A stretch of DNA of 64,000 bases from Nannobrachium achirus (taxonomy: Eukaryota > Chordata > Actinopteri > Myctophiformes > Myctophidae). Made by a program: the position numbers and the translations under genes. This document shows positions 43,629 through 54,855 of this stretch, piece after piece. The notes under the pieces are model-generated. The model worked only from the letters and a program-made list of their open reading frames with translations, was not told the DNA's origin and did not search any database. The stretch covers positions 2,412,206 through 2,476,205 of the forward strand of contig OY997654.1 in the NCBI GenBank assembly GCA_963921795.1, in the 5' to 3' direction. How positions within the stretch are numbered: the first letter of the stretch is position 1; every line of letters starts with the position of its first letter.

Positions 43629-46130
43629 CAGTGGTTCTCAACCTGTGGGTCGGGGCCCCCAGAGGGCTCCCCAAAGGGCTTTCTACAGGGGCACCACGGA
43701 GAGCATCTTGACTGGATGAAAAAAAAAAAAAAAAATCATTTTTTTCTTCCCTTTTTAATTAATTTTATTATGTAATTATACGATGTAGCCTATACGGCTG
43801 AAATACACTGTGCGTCCGTCCGAACGCACCGACAGTTGATGATCTACACATACTGACGTGGCACACAACCCAAAATGGAAAATGCACAGAATGATTTGTT
43901 ATCAAAATACTGTAGGCAGACACTCACACACAGCCCCTGTTTGAGAATACATCAAATCAAGCGCAATTGCCATGGACATCCCACCCCATAGTCAAATTCA
44001 TACTGTAGCCTTGCATTGTGGTTTAAATCAATTTAGTTATTTTATTATTATTATTAATTCATCCTTGCCACTTTGCGTCTTATTTTAATAGGCGCAGCTC
44101 ACACAGCTGCTATAGGTTAGTCTGCATGTTTTATAAAGCAATATTTACATATCAACGTGTTTGGGTATAAATCAAATCAAGTGCGCACTGCCGTGTCCTT
44201 AACCGATGCTCCGGTCCTGCCACGGGTTAAAATCGAACCCTCCGCATGCTCGTCTCGCCGCGGGTTAAAATTGTACCGGTTGCCGCGAGACTATAGCCGG
44301 GGCCACGAAAAGAACTCAGCCTACAGCGCTCAACAACAACCATGCACACCCCCACCCCACAGTCACAATCATACAGACATTAAAGTAAAGTAGCCTTGCA
44401 TTATATTATGGCCTAAGAAAGGTAGCCATGTAAAGGCACAATGTACTCATGTTGGCTGTTAAAGTTCCACAATTCTTCTTCCCAGGACTCAGGAGTAACG
44501 CATACTGTATTGTCTGTATATGTCCAATAGGCCTATGTCCCATTCGAAAAGTGAGTGAACCTTTTTCATTTAATATCCATCTCTTCGTGCAATGGTCCAA
44601 AACAGAGCTGCAACTTTATCGCAAACCAACTACATAGATGGCTCGACGCATAACACGTGTGCATTGCCTACAGTCTGAGTTGCAAGCTATTAATCCACTT
44701 TGTCATGGCGCGTCTAGAGCTTATAGATCTGTTCTTTTGGAATCATATTAATTCCAAAGACGCACAAGCGACAGTCAGAGTAGGCTATATACAAAAACGA
44801 AGCATTTAAGAATCCTGACAGCACCACTGTAACATTACTGGGCATAGTGGCATAACTTCACGTTAATGCTTTGAACAATAATTACGTGGGGTTAATTAGT
44901 AGATGCAGCTGGTGGAATTGACATCAAGATGAAGAGAAGAGCCCACCGGAGAAAAAAGTGAAAACCTGACGCTAGAAAAGCACTGTCTCACGGAAAATCC
45001 TATCATCTTATCAAATTATTAAACAAATGCCAAGTTAACTGAAGTAGAATAGCTGATGATGAGCTAAACGTATGTGTTTTATTTTGCCATTTTAATATTT
45101 AAATCTTATTCTGAAAGGCCGCATGCAGCAGCTGTCCTGCCTACTGCTACTGCTACTGAACTAACAGCCTACTGCAGGTTTATTGTTCAGCCTATAAACC
45201 TCTCAAAATCAACTAGATGGCTTATATTGTTTAGCCTATAAGGCTCCCAAAAAATCTGAGTTGCAAGCTATTAATCCACCGTGTCATGGCGCGTCGGCGT
45301 CTAGATATAGATTGGATAGATACGCGCGAGCGCAACAGATAAAAAAAACAATTTAATAATCATCTAGCAGTGTAACAGTAGGGCTACTGGGCATGGTAAC
45401 CTCACGTTAATGCAATACGTTACGAGGGGTTAATGAGCTCAGCTATAATAGCTGCAGCTGGTGGAACATTATTAAGAGAGGAGGATGCGCTCGCTGGAGA
45501 GAAACCCGATATTAGATAAGCAGGTTCTCACAGATAATCCTATCATTTTATCAAATTATTAAACAAATGCCATTTAGGTTAGCATCATCAGCTATTTAGC
45601 TGAAGTAAAATAGCTGATGATGAGCTAAACATGTGTGTTTTATTTCGCCATTTTAATATTTAAATCTTACGATGAAAGGTCCATGCAGACGGCTGTGTCT
45701 GCCACGCTTTGCGAGACAGACTACGGTTTTCCCAATGGCCCTGAGTACAACGGTGGGGCCGCTCTGCGCCGTCCAAGTGAACACAGCGAAGCGCTCCTGG
45801 CCCCCACCATTGTACCGTAGTACGTTGGGAAAAACAACGCGGTCGCCGCTGTGTCCGCGCAGCGCTCAGCCGCACAGGGCAGGCACAGCAGCGCTCAGCC
45901 GTGCACCAGAGAAAGAAAGAAGAAAGGAGAAGGAAAGGCCAATATTTGTCGGGCTTGTCATGCATTATAGTGCTTAAAATAAAGATTGTTCACGAGTCTT
46001 ATGAGCTCGAGTCGAGTCCAGTCTCAAGTCTTTGAGGGGCGAGTACGAGTCGAGTGACTAGTCTCCAAAAGCGTCACTCGAGTTGACTCGCGAGTCGAGT
46101 CTGCAACTCGAGTCCCCATCTCTGAGAACC
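43629..46130. mobile_element. Composite insertion with hAT-type ends
   Basis: At the same place where copy A carries the hAT element, copy B starts with the same 'cagtggttctcaacctgtgg' end and finishes 'gagaaccactgcataagag'. The 2.5-kb body is different: a poly-A/T tract (43719-43747), a long direct repeat (44672-45690), a GC-rich segment (45660-45980), and a 'gagtcgagtc'-rich stretch (46000-46110). The original hAT body seems to have been replaced by, or interrupted by, other repeats. Confidence 0.6.
44672..45690. repeat. Direct duplication, about 440-bp units
   Basis: Unit 1 (about 44672-45128) and unit 2 (about 45260-45690) share 'gagttgcaagctattaatcc', 'gcagctggtgga', 'caaattattaaacaaatgcc', 'atagctgatgatgagctaaa' and 'ccattttaatatttaaatct' in order. 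Unit 2 contains an extra hairpin, 'catcagctattt...aaatagctgatg' (about 45585-45622). Confidence 0.88.
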
Positions 46131-46440
46131 ACTGCATAAGAGTAAAACTTGTTTTTGTTTGGCATCCTACTAATGGCATTTTAATACTATTAAAAGATAA
46201 TTAAAAGATAAATATGTAGAAAGATTTGAGAAAAGAAAGAGAGTGTAAAAGGCTAGTGATACCTTTTGCCCTGGATGTTTCTTGTTCTTGACAGTTTGTT
46301 CATGTGCCTGATTGTTGGGCCGGTTTGGGGCTGGTTTGGGTCCACTCCCTCCATTTCGGCGCCCCCTCGGTGCTCCCTCTAGGATGGTGCTCTAGGCGGC
46401 TGCCTATAGCTCGCCTATGGCTAAAAACGGCCCTGATCAT
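46131..46440. repeat. Segmental duplication copy B, distal part
   Basis: Matches 10497-10830, from 'cataagagtaaaacttg' to 'gcctatagctcgcctat', with a short deletion after 'ggcatcct'. Confidence 0.9.
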
Positions 46441-47555
46441 TGGAGCAATGGTGTGCCTGCGTCCCCCAGACTACAGACAGGCACATATGGTTCCAGCAGC
46501 TCAACTTAACTGATTGGATGAGTCACATAACATTTATGCCGTATAAATGCTGAAATGCATGGCCCAAAATAGGCCAATCTAAAATGTTACACTTACATTT
46601 TTTTCAGTATCCTATGAATTATTTTGTTATGTATTGTGGATAATGCATTTTGACAAGAATGTGGATACATATGTATATGTGTCCTTTGTAATGTGATGAT
46701 GATTCACAGTCTGGGATTGGTTTGACTTGTCATTATTAGTGGACCATGTAGTGCTGAAACACACAGGTCACCTGTGTCATCTTTTCTCTTTGATGTTTCA
46801 AAGGAAAGTAACATAAATGTTTTGATTCATGATTGCACCCTCTTCAAAGAGAGGCTGTTTTCAGTTTGGTTGGTAATTTAATGAAACTAATTAATTAAAT
46901 TTTAAAGTGACCTGGCACTGTTGGTCCTTTTTTGTGGAGCCAAGGTAAAAAAAAAAAAAAAAAAAAAACACAGCCTAGGCAACAACCTGAGAAAGTAAAG
47001 CGTTGCAACCCAACACAAACCCCACATCCCAACAATAGTTCAAGTTCACAATCTCTTTTTAACATTTTGTACTCACAGTTTTAGATCACCGTCCCCACTC
47101 CGTCTGCTAAACATAATTGGTGTCAGACGGGCGGACCTGTGAAGGGTGCCCTCGCATGAGGGAGGTGAGGGACCGGCTGTGGGCGGTGAAGCATGAAACG
47201 CGGGCGTTCTTCTGTGAGGAGAGGGTAGTGTAACGACCCAGCAAGAGATCGCTCTCTTGGCGTTGCGGGTTGCTTGCTTTGTCTGCTGAGTTGTGGTTCG
47301 GGGTTCGTCTCCCGTTTGGAGGCAAACTTAAAAAGAAAGAAGGGAAAAAAGGCATTATTATAATTATTTATATTTGTATTATTTATATTTTTTCTTCAAA
47401 GGAGCTAAACATACACTGAGGATTGGAAGGTGAACTACTCCTCACACACTCACCATTCATTTCCCCCAATGCTACGGTCCAATCTGGCATGCCTGCTTGA
47501 GTCTGAGGTATAGGCTTTAAATGAATAGGCTATTCCACATGTCCTCACGGAGTGC
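46441..47555. other. No gene recognised
   Basis: Contains a 20-bp poly-A tract (46948-46968) that could be the tail of a retrocopy, and a GC-rich patch at 47110-47330. No protein recognised. Confidence 0.5.
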
Positions 47556-48000
47556 AGACTCTGGTAATGTCACCATTATATTTTCCACCTGGTCCTTGGC
47601 TTTTGGTGTAGCTGGGTCCCTTATGACTGAATGGAAACCAACTTCAGTGGTGCCTGGTACAGCTCCTCAGACTCAAACTTCAGTCGTTCCAGAACCTTCA
47701 TCTGAGCTTTAAGAGCAAGCTCAACAGCCTCCATTTCAGTTATGTACAGCATCTCTGTGAACACTCCTTAAAGGCAGGGTGATATGTTTTTGGTTAAAAC
47801 AACTTTCATCCAAGCATTTGGATGGAATCATAAAGTCTTCTATGGCGTAGGATATGCTTCGGTGGAACTGTCCAGTTTCTTCAGCTTCTTCTGGGTTCCG
47901 CGTTCTTCTTTTTGAGTGGATGCTCAAAAATGATACTTTCCCATAGTCTAGCAGATGTCTTTAGTGTCAGCAATGTTCTTTTAGAAAGCCTGAAGGAGTG
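47556..48000 (-). pseudogene. mrpl40: MRPL40-like pseudogene
   Basis: Minus-strand pieces in shifting frames resemble mitochondrial ribosomal protein L40 in the right order. 'LWESIIFEHPLKKK' corresponds to the start of the mature protein, and 'QKKLKKLDSSTEA' to the Lys-rich helix. 'YAIEDFMIPSKCLDE' matches the conserved IEDFI-P-K-LD block. 'EAVELALKAQMKVLERLKFE' plus 'SEELYQA' matches the C-terminal helix. At least three frameshifts and an early TAA after 'LVSIQS' disable it. Some upstream open sequence to 48168 is unrecognised. The identification rests on pattern recall, not alignment. Confidence 0.6.
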
Positions 48001-48245
48001 CTCTGTTGGGATAATATCCAGCAAAGCATGGTGGTTTCCTATTGACTGGACAAATACACATTCTGGGAAATTGCATTGCATATCTTCTGTCCGCTGTCCC
48101 CTGGCCTGTGTCTCCCAGGTAGTCTTGAACATGTGGAATTGAAGATACACATAAATATGTTCTTGCATAACAACAACATTTCATTTGTGTCCGCTTTCAT
48201 CCTATCATTAGATAGGTTTAAATACCTTTATTATTGCAAATGATC

Positions 48246-48393
48246 AAGGAAGCAACCAATGTGTCTGGCCTCCAACCTTCTGTTCCACCAATAGAACCAG
48301 GGAGCCTGCCAAGCTGTGCTCCAATGAAGACAATTCAGCTGTGGTCACGGACTGCTTGAGTCTCTGTTCCCAATTGTGCTCTAGGTCCAGAGC
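48246..48393 (-). pseudogene. mrpl46: MRPL46-like fragment
   Basis: A 49-codon minus-strand stretch reading 'LDLEHNWEQRLKQS', 'SLEHSLAGSLVLLVEQKVGG' and 'HWLLP', then a stop. It resembles the segment of mitochondrial ribosomal protein L46 with the DLE-x-W-E-Q and LVLLV-x-x-K-x-G-x-Q-x-W-x-LPQ blocks. Nothing further of the protein was found on either side. Suggestive only. Confidence 0.45.
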
Positions 48394-48937
48394 CAACACA
48401 ATGTTTCACCATGGCGATTTGCACACAGAACTTACTGAAAACTGACAATGTTAATGTTGTATTACCAACCCTTAACGAATATAATTGATAAAATGCAAAA
48501 AAGATTGAATTGTCATTAGAAAAAATCAGTTGAAAATTAAATATCCCTTCGACCTGTCTTCATACATCTTCAGTTTTTTGATGAGCTTATGAATTATCCA
48601 TAAATACATGGTTTGATTTTCAAGAATAGGATGCACCCACAAGCATTTTTGCTTTCCTGTTATTTTGTAGTCTTTTTTTTTATGGGGTGAATCTGGAGAT
48701 AAGCAAGGGATACACAAAGTGTTGTCCTTCTTTCACTATCCTCAATTAACTAAAACTAAGCATTTGGACATGTTTAAACTAAACTACCAGTAAACTAAAC
48801 TAAACTAAACGCTAAACTAAACTGGAAAAAAAAAAAAAAAAAAAAATCAACTCTCCCCAAACAAACATTATGGCATACAACCTGGAAGCAACAGCATGAA
48901 ATCTATACCTGAACTCTAGATAGCAGCAGTCAAATAC
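48394..48937. other. No gene recognised
   Basis: AT-rich, with 'aaactaaactaaactaaac' repeats (48775-48820) and a 23-bp poly-A tract (48825-48846). The tract sits downstream of the MRPL27-like coding part in its direction of transcription only as complement (poly-T), so it is not an ordinary mRNA tail of that copy. Confidence 0.5.
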
Positions 48938-49129
48938 ATAGAGCCTGTTGTTTCTTCCCATCGCCACGTGTGCTCCTGGGTGATACCTCAGCAGACGTTG
49001 TGTTGCTCGGTTGTTGCCAGCATGGACAAAGTTTCCATCCAGTTTCTTGAAACCGTACATCCGACCAGGGCTCTTTCTTCTGAGGTGTTTGCTGCTACCG
49101 CCCGACTTCTTTGAAGCAAACCTCAGCAA
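48938..49129 (-). pseudogene. mrpl27: MRPL27-like exon or pseudogene fragment
   Basis: The minus strand encodes '[20 protein letters not shown]', '[14 protein letters not shown]', '[17 protein letters not shown]' and 'NNRLY'. This is unmistakably the N-terminal part of mitochondrial ribosomal protein L27 (bL27m), including the SGGSSKN-like start and the VHAGN / RxHPGxHV blocks. Resemblance stops after 'LY', exactly at a GTATTT that could be a splice donor; no downstream exon was found. Substitutions at usually fixed positions (the GGKS and NI-x-ATQR regions) favour a decayed copy. Confidence 0.8.
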
Positions 49130-49670
49130 CTCAATCGGTATTGATACCTGCTCCTGATGTTAACATCAAGGATGAAAGTGTCGCTCGCACCTTTCAAAAG
49201 GAAAGCAGGAAAATCTAAATCAATATACTGTAGATAAGTGGCATTCACCTGGATATGTTCTATTATCTAACTTAGTAAAAACGTAGTTTTTATGTGGTCC
49301 TCCTTTAACTATCTTCAACTATTTAACTGAAACTAAGCCTTTGGATAAACTAAAACTAAACAAGAAAGCCCGGTTTTAAAACTAAACCAAAATTAAATTG
49401 AAAACAAAAGCCCAAAACCTCGGACGAGACCGTTACGGGGCCACTCGGGTTTGGTTTTGTAATAAGATTATTATTTCGGAAAATAATTCGTTTGGAGGCA
49501 ATTCTATGATGTCAGCACTTGTTGCCATGTCTGTTTTTTTGTGACCATAGGTCGCAGTTTACTATCAGAACCGGCACATCTTGTCAGTGCCTGTATGGCT
49601 AACGCTTGGCTTTTTTGTTGATTGACTCTCACGCTCTGACATAACACTGACATCACTGTGATGTCAGGGG
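49130..49670. other. No gene recognised
   Basis: Contains further 'aaactaaac' phrases near 49345-49390, echoing 48775-48820. No exon was found. Confidence 0.5.
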
Positions 49671-49675
49671 AACTA

Positions 49676-49800
49676 AATCACGTTTGCCATATATGGAGAT
49701 CCCCATGATACCAAATCCCTTTTATGCCCATATATGGAGATCCCTGTGATGTCAAGGGAACCAAATACCTTTTATTGCCATATACTGAAAACTCCTGATC
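49676..49800. repeat. Minisatellite with 'ccatatatggagatccc' units
   Basis: Two to three units of about 55 bp contain 'gccatatatggagatccc[c/t]', 'gat[ac]', and 'aaat[c/a]ccttttat'. Related 'catatatggagat' phrases recur near 59425-59470 and 59810-59830. Confidence 0.75.
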
Positions 49801-50299
49801 GGCATATGGGAACCAGCGTTTTGATCGCCCGCTCCTCTCAAGTTGCATCAGGATTCGCTGTTTTCCAGGAAAAAAAAGCCAGGTTCATCTTGTTCAGAAC
49901 AAGCACATGAGCTCTGACTACTAAACTCTCCTGAAACAGAGGGTTTCTTGCAGAGAAGGGGATTCTGGCATTGTGGATCTCTCTCTACAATCCAAAAACA
50001 AGAAAAGTAACAAAAAAGTCCCAACAAAGTCATAATTTTTCAAGACATAATTTAGAAAAACAATATATTCAGTCCATATTACTTACTATGCACAATATTC
50101 TACACATGGAATTGTCTTCCCAGACGTGTCTTATGTCGTCCCCTGCTATCCTGTCTATTTGATTGTTCGACCACCACACAGCATCTCTAGCATTTGACCT
50201 ACAATGATAGACAATCTTTCAAGCATCCAACAATATAGAAATACAATAAGAAAATCACATTTAGAACATCACGTCGTTTTCAAACTAAAACTTACAATT
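49801..50299. other. No gene recognised
   Basis: AT-rich sequence following the minisatellite; short open frames only. Confidence 0.5.
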
Positions 50300-50778
50300 C
50301 AGTATGTTATCCACAGGTTGTCAGGATCATAAATGGGGAATACATCCTGCCAGTTTTCTCCCAGGTGGCCTGCACTCGATCTAGAGGGATCTTGAAAGTT
50401 TTCAGGCGGGTTGCCCTTTCCAGTGGCACATTTTCCTTGTCGGCCTTCACAATCCGCCTCCTCTGCCTCATCTCTTTAGTCCCAGAAGAACGGAAACATG
50501 GCAGTCCAATATTCACCCGCTCCACACCATGTCTTCTTGTTCCACATACTTTCTGAAGGTTTTCCACCACACATCCTTGTTATTTTCTTCTTGTGCTTTT
50601 CTTGGATAACGTAAAGCTGCGGTACTTCTCTTCTGTAGTCAATGTCCTCATTCGGCATTGGACCCAGTGGGGGCGTCAACCGGCACAGGAATGCCGTTGT
50701 GCCAAATGCCCTGGCATTATTGACCCCATCATCTGTCCCAGTTCTAAAAGCCAGGGTGCAAACCATGCGTAATGCCAT
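50300..50778 (-). pseudogene. mrpl38: MRPL38 processed pseudogene, N-terminal half
   Basis: Starts with an ATG and a presequence-like '[14 protein letters not shown]', then '[13 protein letters not shown]', which is diagnostic for mitochondrial ribosomal protein L38. After a frameshift come 'EEKYRSFT', then 'WWKTF.KYVEQ', then in a third frame '[20 protein letters not shown]', 'ERATRLKTFKIPLDRVQATW' and 'EKTG'. At least three frameshifts disable it. No introns interrupt the roughly 150 residues, so it looks like a retrocopy. It stops where the PEBP domain would begin. Confidence 0.85.
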
Positions 50779-51085
50779 CTTTGATGATAGATGGCTAGGT
50801 TATTGCATGGGTGATTTGTAAAATAGGCTCCGAAATAAAGCTTATAATTGTCAAGCTCAACACTACCTAGTTCTCTGCTCAGGCAGGGTCCAGAGGGACA
50901 AAGACTTTTATGGTCGGACTAACTGCTGAATCTGGTGACACTCTTATATGCATTCCCTGAGCGATGCCACTGTCAATTGTCAAATAAAGTGCATCATTAT
51001 AAATGGCTGTAAGTCTTTTTTTTATATAACATTTTGTACTTATGCACATGAGTCTCCAAGGTGGATAATGGGTACTTCTCCAATG

Positions 51086-51190
51086 ATTCCAGATTTCTGT
51101 AGTGAATGTCCTCATTCACCATTGGACCCAGTGGGGGCATCAAAACCAGCACAGGAATGCCGTTGTGCCAAATGCCCTGGCATTATTGAC
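51086..51190 (-). pseudogene. mrpl38: Second MRPL38 N-terminal fragment
   Basis: Repeats the 5' part of the pseudogene above: '[14 protein letters not shown]', then decayed 'PHWV' and 'NEDI', with about 90% nucleotide match to 50640-50735. A partial tandem duplication upstream of the first copy. Confidence 0.8.
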
Positions 51191-51921
51191 CACCAAAGCA
51201 ATAAAACATTAAGCTTACAACAAATAAGTATAAAACATGATGAAATAAAGTGCTTACAAAACATGAATGGTTATTAAACTGTCAACTGACCCTAAAGTTC
51301 TGCTAAAGGTAAAGCATTTCACTGCAATGGCTCAGTCACCCTTCTTTTTAAACCTGGTCCTTCTGACAACCAAAGGCCCTTGCAAGAAGACCTAAATGAG
51401 CTCACAGTTTTTATTGGATGGAGTAAGATGTCCTCTTACTCCATGTAAGTTGTTAGTTTCCATGTTTTCATCATCACATTGAATTTCGTGGTCAGCATGG
51501 TATCCACATTATGCCTATGTCCTGCGGCTACGTGCTTGTGAAATAAATGCACATCCTCCATACAGTGAGCCAAGACGTGTTCCGTGGCAGACTTGAACAT
51601 CAATGATCAGTTGGCGTCGTTGGCGGTGTCTGCTTTGGAATGTCGGCCCAAATGAGTCAGCCCGACTGCAGGAAAAGCCCCCCATTATCACCTCCAAATG
51701 TAACAGACAAAATCAGAAAGGTTCAGTGTTATTTATTGAGTGGCTTAATTTCTCCATTAAGTGGTAAAGATGTACTTACTCAAATGTGCTTGGCTGATGG
51801 CATGTCTTCATGACAGGGTCCAGATGGTCTCTTGTCCCGCAGGGATGGGCTCTGCTGCTTTCTCTCCTGGATCACCATGGTTTGAGATATAGGTGGCCAT
51901 CTATCTCTCCTCCTCCTTCTC
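51191..51921. other. No gene recognised
   Basis: A minus frame at 51515-51697 ('QLIIDVQVCHGTRLGSLYGG') looks protein-like but I cannot name it. The remainder is unremarkable. Confidence 0.4.
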
Positions 51922-51972
51922 CATAACCCAGTTCGCAAATACCGCCATCTTGGATATTTCGCGGTGCATTGG
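51922..51972. repeat. Inverted repeat end (pairs with 53579-53629)
   Basis: 'cataacccagttcgcaaata' plus 'ccgccatcttggatat' is the reverse complement, with a few mismatches, of 53579-53629. The arms enclose about 1.6 kb. Each arm contains 'aagatggcg', a motif frequent at vertebrate promoter/start regions (YY1-like). Confidence 0.8.
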
Positions 51973-52632
51973 AGGTAAGCGCAAAGCTATCTGGGAGTAA
52001 ATGGGTCCATGAGCGTCTCAGCTGCTTGGGATATGCTTTGAGTGTACGCGTCTTTGCTCTCTACGTGCCGATTATTAAACTGTTTTATGTTATAGCGCTG
52101 CACTTCTTCCACTTTATCACAGATGCAATCTGTTACTGTTTTTATAATTAACAAAATAATGTCTATATTAATCTACTCGTGCAGACTCAGAGGGCTTGCC
52201 AAAAAATAAAATGAATAAAGTGGGCGCAAGGGAACTGCTTGCGCGATGCGGTCGCACAGTAGCCTACCAATTTATATGATTTGGGCTTTTACATCTCATT
52301 CAACCTTAATATGCAAACATGTTTTGTTTTGTTAATGTTGTCATGATGGTGCAAGCAACTTGCCTGCATCGTCACCAACTTTCACCACTTTTCTTGGCAC
52401 TTAATCCATCCATTGCTGTGATCAGACAGTCACTGTTCTTGCTCGTATAAGTGGCACTGATTCCACGACCCATATAAGTTTGTATCCCTGTTTTATTCTC
52501 CTGAACCGGGTCCGGTTCAGATCACGTCCGGTTCTGTTTGTCATAACAGTAAACCTAAACCCCGACTCCAAGCGAACCAAGAAGTCCCGTACACCGCGCT
52601 GATAAATTGGAGAAAATGTGCTTCGAGCCTTC
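51973..52632. other. No gene recognised
   Basis: Interior of the 1.6-kb inverted-repeat segment. No transposase or other protein recognised. Confidence 0.5.
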
Positions 52633-52751
52633 GCCGTACGACGGTGTTTCTGCATATCTAAATGGCAGATATACAAGCTCTCAACCTGGCGAGTTGAGAC
52701 GTGTTGTGAGCCTGTAGCTCTGATATTTTCAGCGCGCAACACCATCGTACT
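52633..52751. mobile_element. Small MITE with fold-back core
   Basis: The ends 'cgtacgacggtgtt' and 'aacaccatcgtac' are inverted repeats with one mismatch. The core is a decayed member of the CAAGCTCACA fold-back family ('cagatatacaagctctcaa...gttgtgagcctgtagctctg'). Total about 119 bp. No clear target duplication. Confidence 0.75.
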
Positions 52752-53260
52752 ACAAATAGGCTGATCTATAACAGCAGCAGCATCAAGCTGTCAGGACAGA
52801 GAGTCCGAGCACGATACAAACTTTAAATGATTATGAATTTTTAATGGTTGTTCTACTTTATTGAAATAATAATAATAATAACAATAATAGGCTTAAATTA
52901 TAAAATAGCCTAATAACAGCATTTGGCCAGGCGGCCACATAGCCTTATAATTAAGAGCCAATTAAATATTTTAACAGTCAATGGCATATATGCCTATTTA
53001 TTGCAGCAAACGTGATTTGATTCTTATTAATAGACTTAATATTTATTTGTTTGTTTGTTTTTATCCCACGATGTTGTAACCCATGTTCGGTGTCAATTAA
53101 TTATATTATCTAATGTAATCCTGGGCGCTACCTCTGCCAACCTGGAGACAATAACGGACTATTAGACTTACTTCTATAGCACTTTGTAACAACTGTGGAT
53201 AGCATGACGTCTTCCCAGCCGTTTCGGAGGGTATCAGGATCGGGAAGACAAATTATAGAC

Positions 53261-53587
53261 CTACCCCCATCTAAAATTAGTTTGGACCTCCTCTGGTCCT
53301 CTATTTCTGTAATCTGTAGCGTATTGTTTTGCTGGTTGCAGATTTAAAATACATGATGCACGGCAACAGGCAACTAAATCCTTCTTTAATGCATTTGACA
53401 CAACAATGTCACGGTCTAATAGATAGCGTCTTAGATGAGGAACATTTAAATTACTATATTGGTCATCTGCGTCCGTCATCCTCCAAGACATCATCAAACC
53501 CAATTGCGGCTCTGAGATGCGCCCCGAGCATTGGATGCGCATGGACCCAAACAATCCCAGAGACCTTTGCGAATACCCGGAATGCAT
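53261..53587 (-). pseudogene. Possible SAP-domain fragment
   Basis: A 108-codon minus frame contains 'VPHLRRYLLDRDIVVSNALK' and 'KDLVACCRAS', which fits the SAP DNA-binding motif (LR-x-YL-x-x-R ... K-x-DLV). Such motifs occur at the start of several fish transposon-encoded proteins and of chromatin proteins. No other domain follows. It lies inside the 51922-53629 inverted-repeat segment, so it may be a relic of that element's protein. Confidence 0.35.
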
Positions 53588-53629
53588 TGCGCCATATCCA
53601 AGATGGCGCTATTTGCGTACTGGGTTATG
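53579..53629. repeat. Inverted repeat end (pairs with 51922-51972)
   Basis: 'aatgcattgcgccatatcca' followed by 'agatggcgctatttgcgtac' and 'tgggttatg', complementary to the left arm. Confidence 0.8.
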
Positions 53630-53959
53630 ACATGGCCAGAGGGCTCAACCTGAAAAAAAAAAATAATAATAATAATAATCGGTCATTTGATGTGATCAAC
53701 AGTGTCTGTATTTGCACTAAGCCATTGCCCTTGAAATAGGAAATATATTCAAGAGTCAAGGTGAATGCTTAAAGTTCAACCGCCTGCTTTCAGCTAGGAC
53801 CTTTGACAAGGCTGCCAGTAACGTACAATAGCACATCCAAAAGTGAACAGCGTGTAATTCAGCTCAGAACTGGCAACAACCTGTAAAGGCTGCAAGGTGT
53901 TGCCGTCGTTCACGTGAAGGAAGAGGTTTTCCTTTTGTGGTCGAATACACCAAACCCAG

Positions 53960-54030
53960 CCCTGTAATAATAATAATAATAGCTTTGATTTATATAGCGC
54001 TTTTCTAGGTACCCAAAGCGCTTTACAACA
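53960..54030 (-). mobile_element. LINE/SINE 3' tail with (TAA)n
   Basis: 'taataataataat' followed by 'tttatatagcgcttttctag' and 'cccaaagcgctttaca', the inverted-repeat tail common to 3' ends of several fish LINE/SINE families. Another '(aat)n' lies at 53660-53678. No body is attached. Confidence 0.5.
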
Positions 54031-54186
54031 GAAAGAAACAACAACTTTATTAGGATAAAACTTTAAAAACAACAAATACAAATACAATAGAGTTAAAAGT
54101 AGGTCAAGGACTAGGGACTGTACTTTGATGTGTTCCCAGTTCTGTCCCTGAAAGTGCTTTGGTCACTCATCTTTCTCTGTGCCTTC

Positions 54187-54330
54187 TTAACCCTTAAGTT
54201 CTGTTCAGATTCACTACCCCCTCGTTCTGTTCGGGTCATTCTGACCCGGGGGATATTTGGTTTAAAAAAACACTAATATAAATTTAACTTAACAAATCAT
54301 CATGATACATTGACTTTGAACCATCTATAT
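54187..54330. mobile_element. Single end of piggyBac-like MITE
   Basis: 'ttaacccttaagttctgttc' to 'tgacccgggggatatttgg' and 'catgatacattgactttg' is the reverse complement of the right terminus of the MITE at 60625-61608. The left half and second terminus are absent here. Confidence 0.75.
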
Positions 54331-54449
54331 ACTAATTTTGCGGGTCAGTCAGTAGGTCAGTCACTCAGTCACTCAGTCAGTCAGTAAATGCTTTTCCACT
54401 ACAAACCACCCACCAACAGGGGGTGGTGACGTGCGGACTGAAGTTGCAG

Positions 54450-54451
<2 letters not shown>

Positions 54452-54499
<48 letters not shown>
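54452..54499. repeat. (CT)n microsatellite
   Basis: About 23 CT dinucleotides. Confidence 0.97.
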
Positions 54500-54505
<6 letters not shown>

Positions 54506-54855
54506 GTGGTTTGCCTGCATGCACGGGTCACTAATGCACCGGGTGCATTTGATGTGTCTTATCTTCCGACGGGTATGGCAAGCGCATACATCCCCATATT
54601 CTATTCACCTAATTTAGCTGTTAAATTATTTGTATCCATCAAAAAATATACACTCCTCCATGGGTTGCTCCTTACATTATGATGCTCCCACATATTCTCA
54701 CACACGCACCAGTTACAGTTCATTTCTCCATAACCCACACTCTGCACATATAATGGAGCACTTATCTTCAAACGGGTAAGGTCTAGTATTAACACACATT
54801 GAAAACACACAACCTTGGATCTTAGGACTGATACTGTACTAATCTGTGTTTTTTT

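Noticed and set aside
45660-45977. GC-rich frames of about 100 codons on both strands
   Set aside because: Both strands are open because of composition; no recognisable domain.
47107-47355. 'ttggtgtcagacgggc' as an LTR primer binding site
   Set aside because: No LTR pair flanks it, and the following sequence shows no gag frame.
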